64,000 nt of DNA. Source: Nocardioides oleivorans (GTDB taxonomy: Bacteria; Actinomycetota; Actinomycetes; Propionibacteriales; Nocardioidaceae). A model generated the notes under the pieces. It had not been told where the DNA came from, searched no databases, and was given only the letters and a program-made list of their open reading frames with translations. Where the stretch lies: the NCBI RefSeq assembly GCF_004137255.1, contig NZ_SDWT01000001.1, forward strand, positions 2,914,001 through 2,978,000, in the 5' to 3' direction. Position numbers and translations under genes: made by a program. The number at the start of each line of letters is the position of its first letter. Within the stretch, counting starts at the first letter, position 1. This document shows, in pieces, positions 1-7,361 of the stretch.

Positions 1-837
1 CAGCCGCTCACACTCGGCGACCAGGCGCGCACGCAGCGGGGCGCCGCGCTCGGCGAACCCGCGCTGCGCCGCGACGTAGGCCGCCTTGCCCTCCGTCGTC
101 TCGATCCGGACGGGCTCGAAGCCCAGGTCGGCCAGGTCGTAGGGAGCGGCCCGCATGTCGAGCACCCGGATGTCGCGGGCGAGCTCGAAGCAGTCGGCGA
201 CCAGCTCGCTCGCGATCATCGGCGTGAGCCGGAAGGCGTGCTTGTAGAGGTCCATGCCGGCGTGGAGGCAGCCCGGCTGCTCGAAGTCGGGCCGGTCGTC
301 GCTGCCGGGCTGCAACGTGTTGAGCGGGCGGGCGGAGGGGGTGAAGAAGCGGAAGGCGTCGAAGTGGGAGCAGCCGATCCGGTGCGACTCGACGACCGCG
401 TCGGTGCCGTCCTGGCCGAGCCGCAGCGGCCAGTCGTGCCGCTTCCCGTGCTCGGCGGAACGGTGCACCATCGCCCACTCGTGCAGGCCGAAGCAGCCGA
501 GCTGGGGCGCTCGCCCGGCCGTCGCCGACAGCAGGATGTGCAGCTGGCGCAGGAGCGGGAGCCGGGACTCCACGTAGCCGGGCGACACCGTGACCGGGTC
601 GCCCGCGTAGCCCTTGAGCCCGACGTGGTCGTCGGCGTCCTCCAGCGCGACGCCGAAGCCCGGGTGCCAGCGCCGCAGCTGCGCCGGGCGCTGGGAGTAG
701 TAGGTGAAGAGGAAGTCGTGGACCGGGTGCTTCACCTGCTCCGCCCGGCGGGCGAGGTGCGGCGCGACGAGGTCGTCGACGCGGGCGGCGTGGGCCTCGG
801 CCCGCGCGCGCCACTCGGGTCCGGTCAGCACCTGCAC
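1..837 (-). CDS. Putative 3-methyladenine DNA glycosylase (3' end cut off by window)
   Basis: About 279 codons are visible and the frame is still open at base 1, so the C-terminus lies outside the window. Reading from a GTG at 837 (another GTG at 831), the protein has an N-terminal stretch TGPEWRARAEAHAARVD and then the motif KHPVHDFLFTYYSQRP, followed by RRWHPGF. I recognise this pattern from actinobacterial proteins annotated as 3-methyladenine DNA glycosylase; that assignment is from memory of the family, not from visible catalytic residues. It is divergent from the decarboxylase-like gene, with about 60 bases between the starts. No strong Shine-Dalgarno sequence decides between the two GTGs. 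Confidence 0.6.
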   Translation of the reverse strand, partial: MQVLTGPEWRARAEAHAARVDDLVAPHLARRAEQVKHPVHDFLFTYYSQRPAQLRRWHPGFGVALEDADDHVGLKGYAGDPVTVSPGYVESRLPLLRQLHILLSATAGRAPQLGCFGLHEWAMVHRSAEHGKRHDWPLRLGQDGTDAVVESHRIGCSHFDAFRFFTPSARPLNTLQPGSDDRPDFEQPGCLHAGMDLYKHAFRLTPMIASELVADCFELARDIRVLDMRAAPYDLADLGFEPVRIETTEGKAAYVAAQRGFAERGAPLRARLVAECERL

Positions 838-898
838 GTGGGAGACGGTACGGCGAGGGCCTGGTCGCGGCCGACTCGGCGGGAGCACACTGACCGCC

Positions 899-2275
899 AT
901 GCAACCGATCGGCGTCGACCGCACCGCGGGACTCGACCGTGCCCACGAGCACGCTGTCGCGTGGCTCGACTCGCTCGCCGACCGGCCGGTCCCGCCGCGC
1001 CTGACGACCGACGAGGTGCTCGCGCGCCTCGACCCGGTGCTGCAGGACGGCCCGCTCGATCCGGCCGTCGTGGTCGACGAGCTCGCCGCGACCTGCGAGC
1101 CGGGCCTGACCGCGATGCCGGGCGGGCGGTTCTTCGGGTTCGTCATCGGAGGGGCGCACCCGGCAGCCCTGGCCGCCGACTGGCTGGTCAGCGCGTGGGA
1201 CCAGAACACCGGGCTGCGGATGCTGACGCCCGCGCACTCCGCGATCGAGGAGACGACGGAGCGGTGGCTCGTCGACCTCCTCGGGCTCCCCGGTGGGAGC
1301 GCCGTCGGGTTCGTCACCGGCGGCACGATGGCCAACTTCACCTGCCTCGCCGCGGCCCGCGACGAGGTGCTGCGCCGCGCCGGCTGGGACGTCGCCGAGC
1401 GCGGCCTCGTCGGCTCGCCCGGCGTACGCGTGCTGGTGGGTAACGAGCGGCACGACACCATCGACCTCAGCCTGCGCTACCTGGGGCTCGGCGCACCCGA
1501 GCCGGTCGCCGCCGACGAGCAGGGACGGATCGAACCGGCCGCCCTCGTGTCCGCCCTCGAGGCCGGCGACGGCCGTCCGACCGTCGTGTGCCTCCAGGCA
1601 GGCAACGTGCACTCGGGGGCCTTCGACGACTTCGACGCCGCCGTCACGGCCGCGCACGACGCCGGCGCGTGGGTGCACGTCGACGGGGCGTTCGGCCTGT
1701 TCGCGGGCGCGTCGCCGCAGTACCGCCACCTCGTCGCGGGTGCCGACCGGGCGGACTCGTGGTCGACCGACGCCCACAAGACCCTCAACGTGCCCTACGA
1801 CTGCGGGCTGGCCATCGTCCGCGACCGGGCCGCGCTGCGTGCCGCGATGGGGATGCACGGCGACTACCTCATCTACGACGCGGTGGGGGAGCCGTTCGAG
1901 AAGGTCCCCGAGCTCAGCCGCCGCGGACGCTCGGTCCCGGTCTGGGCCGTCCTGCGCGCCCTCGGCCGCGACGGCGTCGCCGACCTCGTCGATGGCTTCT
2001 GCGACCACGCGGCCGCGTTCGCCGAGGGGATGGCGGCGATCGAGGGCGCGGAGGTCCTCAACGACGTGGTCTTCACCCAGGTCTGCGCGGCGTTCGGCGA
2101 CGACGACCGGACCCGGGGCGTCGTCGAGGCGATGCTCGCCGACGGCACGGCCTGGACGAGCGGCTCCCGGTGGCGCGGCCGAGCGGTCCTGCGGGTCAGC
2201 GTGAGCAACTGGTCGACCACCCTCGACGACGTCGCCACCAGCCTCGCCGCGCTGCACCGCGCCGCTGGCCGGTGA
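899..2275 (+). CDS. Pyridoxal-phosphate-dependent decarboxylase / aminotransferase family protein
   Basis: 458 residues of the group II decarboxylase-like PLP fold. The substrate-loop region contains TGGTMANFTCLAAAR, the PLP aspartate region reads WVHVDGAFGLF, and the Schiff-base lysine is in STDAHKTLNVPYDCG near residue 290. These features place it with aromatic-L-amino-acid/glutamate decarboxylase-type enzymes; the substrate cannot be read from the sequence. The ATG at 899 has no Shine-Dalgarno but follows CACACT (886-891) by 7 bases, which looks like a leaderless -10. It stands alone between the divergent glycosylase and the HTH-membrane gene. Confidence 0.8.
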   Translation: MQPIGVDRTAGLDRAHEHAVAWLDSLADRPVPPRLTTDEVLARLDPVLQDGPLDPAVVVDELAATCEPGLTAMPGGRFFGFVIGGAHPAALAADWLVSAWDQNTGLRMLTPAHSAIEETTERWLVDLLGLPGGSAVGFVTGGTMANFTCLAAARDEVLRRAGWDVAERGLVGSPGVRVLVGNERHDTIDLSLRYLGLGAPEPVAADEQGRIEPAALVSALEAGDGRPTVVCLQAGNVHSGAFDDFDAAVTAAHDAGAWVHVDGAFGLFAGASPQYRHLVAGADRADSWSTDAHKTLNVPYDCGLAIVRDRAALRAAMGMHGDYLIYDAVGEPFEKVPELSRRGRSVPVWAVLRALGRDGVADLVDGFCDHAAAFAEGMAAIEGAEVLNDVVFTQVCAAFGDDDRTRGVVEAMLADGTAWTSGSRWRGRAVLRVSVSNWSTTLDDVATSLAALHRAAGR

Positions 2276-2323
2276 CTCGACGCGCGAGACCGCGAGTCAA
2301 TGCCTCCCTGACGTCGTCACGCG

Positions 2324-2329
2324 GTTATG
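2324..2329 (+). promoter_or_regulatory. Predicted -10 element for the HTH-membrane fusion gene
   Basis: The hexamer TATGGT lies 37 bases before the GTG start at 2367 and stands out in the GC-rich surroundings. No convincing -35 is seen. The gene also has a strong ribosome binding site (GGGGGAGG, 2353-2360), so a leadered transcript starting near 2336 is likely. Confidence 0.35.
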
Positions 2330-2366
2330 GTGACGCCGCTACCAGCGACCTTGGGGGAGGGACGCC

Positions 2367-3290
2367 GTGCCGGAGCAGGGTCCGTACGACGACCTGGTGG
2401 GGCGCCTGCAGCAGCTGCGCGCCGACGCCGGGGTGCCGTCGTACGGCGACATCGCCAGCAACGTCAGCCGGGTGCGGGTCGAGCGCGGCCTGACGCCCGA
2501 GCAGGCCCGCGTGGGCCGTACGACGGTCTACGACGCGTTCCGGATGGGACGCCAGCGCATCGACGCCGACCTCGTCGGTGACATCGCCCGCGCGCTCGGC
2601 GCCGACGACGCGACCGCCGAGGTGTGGGCGGCCGACGCCCGGAACGCCCGGCAGTCTGTCCCCGACACCGACATCGCGGACCCGGGAGCCGAGGAGTCGG
2701 GCACCGAGGTCGGGGAGCCGCCCCGCCTCGCGCCCCGCCTCGTGGTCGGGGTCCTGCTCGCCGGCCTGGCGGTCAACCTGGTCGGCCGCGGCCTCGTGGC
2801 CGTGCTCGACCTGCCGGTCTACCTCGACATGATCGGCACCGCCTTCTCCGCGATCGTCCTCGGCCCGTGGTGGGGAGCGCTCGTCGGCGTGACGACCAAC
2901 GTCGCCGGCACGGGCACCGAGGGCACGGACTCGCTGCTCTTCGCACCGGTCAACGTGGGCGGTGCCCTGCTGTGGGGCTACGGCGTGCGACACGGCTGGG
3001 GGAGGAGCGCCCCGCGGTTCTTCGTCCTCAACCTCGCGGTCGCGGTCGCCAGCGCCTGCCTCGTCATCCCGGTGGTCGTCCTGGTGGGCGACGGCCTCGG
3101 CGGCCACGCAGCCGACCGCATCACCGCCAGCGCGATGGAGCTGGTGGCGTCGGTCTGGGCGTCGGTGACGGTGTCCAGCCTGCTCACGGAGGTGGTCGAC
3201 AAGCTCATCTGCGGCTTCGTCTCCCTCGCCGTCCTGGAGTCCCTCCCCGTCCGGCTGAGACCGGCCGGCTGGGCGGTCGGCGAGCAGTGA
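2367..3290 (+). CDS. HTH-domain protein fused to a multi-pass membrane domain resembling an ECF-transporter S component
   Basis: 307 residues starting at a GTG with GGGGGAGG 6 bases upstream. Residues 1-90 are soluble and resemble an XRE-type helix-turn-helix domain of actinobacterial type (RLQQLRADAGVPSYGDIAS, then VGRTTVYDAFRMGR). A charged linker (residues 95-125, rich in Asp/Glu) leads to four to six hydrophobic segments. The first membrane block has MIGTAFSAIVLGPWWGALVG, which recalls the S components (substrate-binding membrane subunits) of ECF vitamin transporters. No EcfA or EcfT genes are nearby. It could be a membrane-anchored regulator or a transporter subunit with a regulatory head; the function is unknown. 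Confidence 0.6.
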   Translation: MPEQGPYDDLVGRLQQLRADAGVPSYGDIASNVSRVRVERGLTPEQARVGRTTVYDAFRMGRQRIDADLVGDIARALGADDATAEVWAADARNARQSVPDTDIADPGAEESGTEVGEPPRLAPRLVVGVLLAGLAVNLVGRGLVAVLDLPVYLDMIGTAFSAIVLGPWWGALVGVTTNVAGTGTEGTDSLLFAPVNVGGALLWGYGVRHGWGRSAPRFFVLNLAVAVASACLVIPVVVLVGDGLGGHAADRITASAMELVASVWASVTVSSLLTEVVDKLICGFVSLAVLESLPVRLRPAGWAVGEQ

Positions 3291-3366
3291 GCGTGCGGCA
3301 TGTTCGGGCTTGTTCGGGTTCGCGTCCGGGGCGTTGGTGCGGTCCGGCAGGTTGGGCAGGATGGCG

Positions 3367-3384
3367 GCGCGCGTCGACGCGCGC
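3367..3384. repeat. 18-bp perfect palindrome in a non-coding gap
   Basis: GCGCGCGTC followed directly by GACGCGCGC is a perfect palindrome centred on a SalI-type GTCGAC. It lies in the 248-base gap (3291-3538) between the HTH-membrane gene and the fumarylacetoacetase-family gene. The rest of that gap holds short TGTTCGGG repeats and no gene I can support. Confidence 0.5.
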
Positions 3385-3526
3385 GCTGCTGCGGGCCGGG
3401 TCACGGGGGTGCCTGGTCCGCAGCGCGCGGAGCACGCCCGGCGCGTCAGGGAGGAAGCACGGGAGGTCTCGCATGGGGAGGGACCTCCCGACTTCCCCGG
3501 ATGCGCCGTCGTGCCGGTCCGTTGGA

Positions 3527-3532
3527 TAGGTT
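3527..3532 (+). promoter_or_regulatory. Predicted leaderless -10 box (TAGGTT) for the FAH-family gene
   Basis: TAGGTT ends 6 bases before the ATG at 3539 and there is no Shine-Dalgarno sequence. In actinobacteria a TANNNT hexamer at this distance normally means that transcription starts at the A of the ATG. Confidence 0.5.
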
Positions 3533-3538
3533 CGGGCC

Positions 3539-4351
3539 ATGCGCATCTGCAGGTTCAGCACGGGCGAGGAGCCGCGATTCGGCGTCGTCACCGGCGAGGT
3601 CGACGAGTTCGGGCAGCCGGCCGAGGACTCGGTGGTCGTGGCGCTCGTCGGCGACCCGCTCTACGTCGGCATCAAGCTGATGGAGGAGGAGCACAGGCTC
3701 AGCGACGTACGCCTCCTCGCGCCGATCATCCCGCGCAGCAAGGTCGTCGGCATCGGCCGCAACTACGCCGCCCACGCCGCCGAGCTCGGCAACGACCTGC
3801 CGACCGAGCCGCTGATGTTCCTCAAGCCCAACACCACGGTGGTCGGGCCGGGCGACCCGATCTTCTACCCGCCGCAGACGAGCGACCTCCACTACGAGGG
3901 TGAGCTCGCCGTCGTCATCGGCCGGATCTGCCGCGACGTCCCGGCCGAGCAGGCCACCGACGTGATCTTCGGCTACACGATCGCCAACGACGTGACCGCC
4001 CGCGACCTGCAGCGGTCCGACGTGCAGTTCACCCGCGCCAAGGGCTTCGACTCCTTCTGCCCGCTGGGCCCGTGGATCGAGACCGACCTCGACCCGCAGG
4101 CCTTCGCCGACGGCGTCGCGGTGCAGACCCACCTCAACGGCGACGTCGTCCAGGACGGCACCACCGCCGACATGATCTTCGACGTGCCGACCCTGGTCGC
4201 CCACGTCTCCTCGGTGATGACGCTGCTGCCCGGCGACGTGATCCTCACCGGCACCCCCGAGGGCGTCGGGCCGATGGAGGTCGGCGACGAGGTCGAGATC
4301 TCCATCGCCGGCATCGGCGCCCTGACCAACCCCGTCGCGACCCGCAGCTGA
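3539..4351 (+). CDS. Fumarylacetoacetate hydrolase family protein
   Basis: 270 residues. After a short N-terminal domain comes the FAH-fold core: IGRNYAAHAAELG, LMFLKPNTTVVGPGD, then the metal-binding acidic residues in LHYEGELAVVIG and GYTIANDVTARDLQ, and the late motif GDVILTGTPEGVGPM. These are the hallmarks of the FAH superfamily (fumarylpyruvate hydrolase, 2-hydroxyhepta-2,4-diene-1,7-dioate isomerase, acylpyruvase). The exact reaction is not determined; in actinobacteria this gene next to gltX is common and may be a general acylpyruvase or oxaloacetate decarboxylase. The gene ends 12 bases before gltX, so the two are probably co-transcribed. Confidence 0.9.
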   Translation: MRICRFSTGEEPRFGVVTGEVDEFGQPAEDSVVVALVGDPLYVGIKLMEEEHRLSDVRLLAPIIPRSKVVGIGRNYAAHAAELGNDLPTEPLMFLKPNTTVVGPGDPIFYPPQTSDLHYEGELAVVIGRICRDVPAEQATDVIFGYTIANDVTARDLQRSDVQFTRAKGFDSFCPLGPWIETDLDPQAFADGVAVQTHLNGDVVQDGTTADMIFDVPTLVAHVSSVMTLLPGDVILTGTPEGVGPMEVGDEVEISIAGIGALTNPVATRS

Positions 4352-4363
4352 GAAGAGCCACAC

Positions 4364-5818
4364 ATGAGCACCCCCGTACGCGTCCGGATGGCCCCGTCCC
4401 CGACGGGGTCGCCGCACGTCGGCCTGGCCCGCACCGCCCTCTACAACTGGGCGTTCGCCCGCCACCACGGCGGCACCTTCGTGTTCCGGATCGAGGACAC
4501 CGACAAGGCGCGCAACACCCAGGAGTCCTACGACTCGCTCATCGACCTGATGACGTGGCTCGGCCTCACCTGGGACGAGGGCGTCGTCGTCGGCGGTCCG
4601 TTCGGCCCCTACCGGCAGTCCGAGCGCACCGACATCTACGCCGACGTGCTGGCGCGCCTGCGGGAGTCGTCGTACACCTATGACTGCTTCTGCACCAACG
4701 ACGAGGTCGAGGCGCGGCGCAAGGCGAGCGGCTCGAAGGTGATGGGGTACGACGGCTTCTGCCGCGAGCTCTCCGCCGACCAGCGCGCGGCGTTCGAGGC
4801 CGAGGGTCGCGCCCCGGTCGTGCGGTTCCGGATGCCCGACGGCTCGATCACGTGGGACGACCTGGTCCGCGGCGACATCACGTTCGAGACCGAGCACGTC
4901 CCCGACTTCGCGCTCTGCCGCGCCAACGGCGACCCGCTCTACACGCTGACCGCGCCCGTCGACGACGCCACGATGGAGATCACCCACGTGCTGCGTGGCG
5001 AGGACCTCCTGTCCAGCACGCCGCGCCAGCTCGCGCTCTTCGACGCGCTCAAGGAGCTCGGCGTCGCCAAGGCCACCCCCGCCTTCGGTCACCTGCCCTA
5101 CGTCATGGGCGAGGGCAACAAGAAGCTCTCCAAGCGCGACCCGCAGGCCCACATGGCGCTCTACCGCGAGCAGGGCTTCCTGCCCGAGGGCCTGCTCAAC
5201 TACCTCGCGCTGCTCGGCTGGGCGATCTCCGGCGACCGCGACGTCTTCTCGCTCGAGGAGATGGTCGAGAAGTTCGAGATCTCCGACGTGAACCCCAACC
5301 CGGCGCGCTTCGACCTCAAGAAGGCCGAGGCGATCAACACCTCGCAGATGCGGCTGCTCGGACTCGACGAGATCACCCACCGGGTGCTGCCGTTCCTCAA
5401 GGAGGCCGGCGTCGTCGGTGACCCGGTCGGCGACGCCGACGCGCAGCTGCTCGAGCTCGCGATGCCGCTCGTCGCCGAGCGCATCAACAAGCTCACCGAG
5501 GCCGCGCCGATGCTCGGCTTCCTCTTCGTCGACGAGGCCGACTTCGTCCGCACCGACGAGCTCGACGGGACCGCCAGGGACGTCGTCAAGGCGGCGTACG
5601 ACGCCCTCACCGGCCTCACGACGTGGAGCACCGCCGCCATCGAGGACGCACTCCGCGTGGCGCTGGTCGAGGGCCTCGGGCTCAAGCCCCGTCTGGCCTT
5701 CGGGCCGGTGCGCATCGCCGTCTCCGGTCGCAAGGTGAGCCCGCCCCTCTTCGAGTCGATGGAGCTGCTCGGTCGCGACCGGTCGCTCGCGCGACTCCAC
5801 GACGCGATGTTCGACTGA
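4364..5818 (+). CDS. gltX: Glutamyl-tRNA synthetase
   Basis: 484 residues, full length for a bacterial GluRS. The class I signature appears as APSPTGSPHVGLART (residues 9-23, HIGH equivalent PHVG) and the KMSKS equivalent as NKKLSKRDP near residue 253; the catalytic core also has FRIEDTD and LRGEDLL. It attaches glutamate to tRNA-Glu and, in bacteria without GlnRS, also to tRNA-Gln, which GatCAB then amidates. Both substrate tRNA genes lie 1.1-1.3 kb downstream on the same strand. The start is set by AGAAGAG 5-7 bases before the ATG. It follows the FAH-family gene closely and precedes the CPBP gene by 12 bases. Confidence 0.97.
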   Translation: MSTPVRVRMAPSPTGSPHVGLARTALYNWAFARHHGGTFVFRIEDTDKARNTQESYDSLIDLMTWLGLTWDEGVVVGGPFGPYRQSERTDIYADVLARLRESSYTYDCFCTNDEVEARRKASGSKVMGYDGFCRELSADQRAAFEAEGRAPVVRFRMPDGSITWDDLVRGDITFETEHVPDFALCRANGDPLYTLTAPVDDATMEITHVLRGEDLLSSTPRQLALFDALKELGVAKATPAFGHLPYVMGEGNKKLSKRDPQAHMALYREQGFLPEGLLNYLALLGWAISGDRDVFSLEEMVEKFEISDVNPNPARFDLKKAEAINTSQMRLLGLDEITHRVLPFLKEAGVVGDPVGDADAQLLELAMPLVAERINKLTEAAPMLGFLFVDEADFVRTDELDGTARDVVKAAYDALTGLTTWSTAAIEDALRVALVEGLGLKPRLAFGPVRIAVSGRKVSPPLFESMELLGRDRSLARLHDAMFD

Positions 5819-5830
5819 GCGGACGCCGTC

Positions 5831-6841
5831 GTGTCCAGCCCGCTCGCGCCCGACTTCCGGCCCCGCTACCACGAGCTGCACCGCGTGGGGCGTCCCGGCT
5901 GGTGGCGCTCGCTCATCGGCGCGGTGACCCTGCTCCTGCTGGTCTTCGTCGTGGTCCCGGCCGTCGCCGGCCTCGTCGCCTTCGCCGTGCTGACGGCCAC
6001 CGGCAGCACGGTCGACGAGGCGACGAGGATCCTCGACGTCACGAGCGGGGTGACGCCCGCCGGGCTCGCCTCGCTCAACATCATCCTGGGCCTGGCCATC
6101 CCGACGAGCTGGCTGGTCATCTGGCTCATGCACCGCCTCAAGCCGCGCTGGCTGTCGTCGGTCAGGCCCCGGATCCGTTGGCGCTTCCTGCTCGCCTGCC
6201 TGCCGATCTCGGTGGTCGCGCTCCTCGCGAGCCTGCTCGTGGCGATGGTGGTCCCGAGCGCCGACGTCGCCGGCACCAGCACCGCCGGCTCGCTCAACGA
6301 CTTCACCACCACCACGCGCGACTTCCTGCTCGTGATCGCGCTGCTGACGCCGTTCCAGGCCGCGGGCGAGGAGTACCTCTTCCGCGGCTACCTCACCCAG
6401 GCCTTCGGCTCGATGTTCGCCAACCGGCGGGTCTCGCTCGTGCTCGCGGTGCTCGTGCCGTCCCTGCTCTTCGCGCTCGCCCACGGCCTCGGCCAGAGCG
6501 TCCCGGTCTTCTTCGACCGGTTCGCGTTCGGCGTGGTCGCCGGCATCCTCGTGATCCGCACGGGAGGGCTGGAGGCTGCGATCGCGATGCACGTGCTGAA
6601 CAACTTCGTGGCCTACGGCCTCGCGCTGTCGTTCGGGGACATGACGGAGGCGCTCAACGCGAGCGGACCGTCGAGCTGGTGGATGATCGCCTCCACGCTG
6701 GCGCAGTCGCTGGTCTACCTGGGCCTGGCCAGCTGGCTCGCGAAGGCGATGCACCTCGTCGACTCGGGCCCGCCGGTCGGGGGAGTGCTGCCGCCGCCGC
6801 CGGGGCACCCCGAATTGGTCGGCCAGCCACCTCGCGTGTAA
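5831..6841 (+). CDS. CPBP family intramembrane metalloprotease (CAAX protease-like)
   Basis: 336 residues with about eight hydrophobic segments. The three CPBP motifs are present: AAGEEYLFRGYL near residue 177 (EExxxR), FALAHGLGQ near 215 (second metal ligand) and HVLNNF near 255 (HxxxN-like). The family includes type II CAAX prenyl endopeptidases and bacteriocin immunity/processing proteins; the substrate here is unknown. The GTG start lies 12 bases after the gltX stop, which suggests co-transcription. The C-terminal tail is proline- and glycine-rich (PPVGG, PPPPGHPE). Confidence 0.85.
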   Translation: MSSPLAPDFRPRYHELHRVGRPGWWRSLIGAVTLLLLVFVVVPAVAGLVAFAVLTATGSTVDEATRILDVTSGVTPAGLASLNIILGLAIPTSWLVIWLMHRLKPRWLSSVRPRIRWRFLLACLPISVVALLASLLVAMVVPSADVAGTSTAGSLNDFTTTTRDFLLVIALLTPFQAAGEEYLFRGYLTQAFGSMFANRRVSLVLAVLVPSLLFALAHGLGQSVPVFFDRFAFGVVAGILVIRTGGLEAAIAMHVLNNFVAYGLALSFGDMTEALNASGPSSWWMIASTLAQSLVYLGLASWLAKAMHLVDSGPPVGGVLPPPPGHPELVGQPPRV

Positions 6842-6937
6842 CGTTCGGGATCGGTTCGGGGAGGTTTCGCCGCCCGGGACCACGTGGGAATCAGAGAGGC
6901 CGCCCTGTTCGCAGGGTCGACTGAACTGATACCCCCA

Positions 6938-7009
6938 TGGGGTATGGTGTAATTGGCAACACGGCTGGTTCTGGTCCAGTTGTTCTAGGTTCGAGTCCTA
7001 GTACCCCAG
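6938..7009 (+). tRNA. tRNA-Gln (anticodon CUG)
   Basis: The acceptor stem TGGGGTA (6938-6944) pairs fully with TACCCCA (7002-7008), with G7009 as discriminator. The anticodon stem-loop GCTGG-TTCTGGT-CCAGT gives anticodon CTG, reading CAG. The T-arm has GGTTCGAGTCC. The CCA end is not encoded. A terminator hairpin follows at once. Confidence 0.95.
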
Positions 7010-7012
7010 CGG

Positions 7013-7037
7013 ATCCTGACCCCCGGGTCGGGATTTT
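7013..7037 (+). terminator. Rho-independent terminator after tRNA-Gln
   Basis: ATCCTGACC pairs with GGTCGGGAT (one G-T pair) around a short loop and is followed by TTTT (7034-7037). It lies 4 bases after the tRNA-Gln gene. Confidence 0.75.
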
Positions 7038-7096
7038 GCGGCGACGCCCCGGTGTCGCTAAAGTTTCATCCCGCTGCTCCTGAGCAGCACATGCAA

Positions 7097-7169
7097 GCCC
7101 CCGTCGTCTAGCGGCCTAGGACGTCGCCCTCTCACGGCGGTAACGCCGGTTCAAATCCGGTCGGGGGTA
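7097..7169 (+). tRNA. tRNA-Glu (anticodon CUC)
   Basis: The acceptor GCCCCCG (7097-7103) pairs with CGGGGGT (7162-7168), with a G-U first pair, and A7169 is the discriminator. The anticodon arm TCGCC-CTCTCAC-GGCGG gives anticodon CTC (GAG codons). The T-loop is GGTTCAAATCC. Unlike the tRNA-Gln gene, CCA is encoded at 7170-7172. Confidence 0.96.
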
Positions 7170-7180
7170 CCAACGCATGC

Positions 7181-7206
7181 GAGGCCCGGTCTTCGGACCG
7201 GGCCTC
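7181..7206 (+). terminator. Terminator hairpin after tRNA-Glu
   Basis: An 11-bp perfect stem (GAGGCCCGGTC / GACCGGGCCTC) is closed by a TTCG tetraloop. The U-run after it is weak (CATTT at 7211-7215), which is common in high-GC actinobacteria. Confidence 0.75.
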
Positions 7207-7361
7207 GAGCCATTTCCGGCCCACGCGAGCGGACTGGTCCAGACACCTGGGGCGCGTGGGGCAGATTCCGGTGGTGCCTGCACCACTCTTCACCCCTCCG
7301 GGCGAGGTTTTGCCGGCCGGTGCCTTCCACGCGGCCTCCTCTGCTCGCCATGCTGCCGCGC

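Noticed and set aside
8..2257. A 749-residue open frame on the minus strand across the glycosylase and decarboxylase genes
   Set aside because: It is a by-product of high third-position GC: composition is Arg/Ala/Pro/Gly-rich with no domain, while the real genes in other frames show clear families.
3446..6883. A 1145-residue minus-strand frame opposite FAH, gltX and the CPBP gene
   Set aside because: Antisense shadow of three recognisable genes; repetitive Glu/Val/Gly/Arg composition and no motif.
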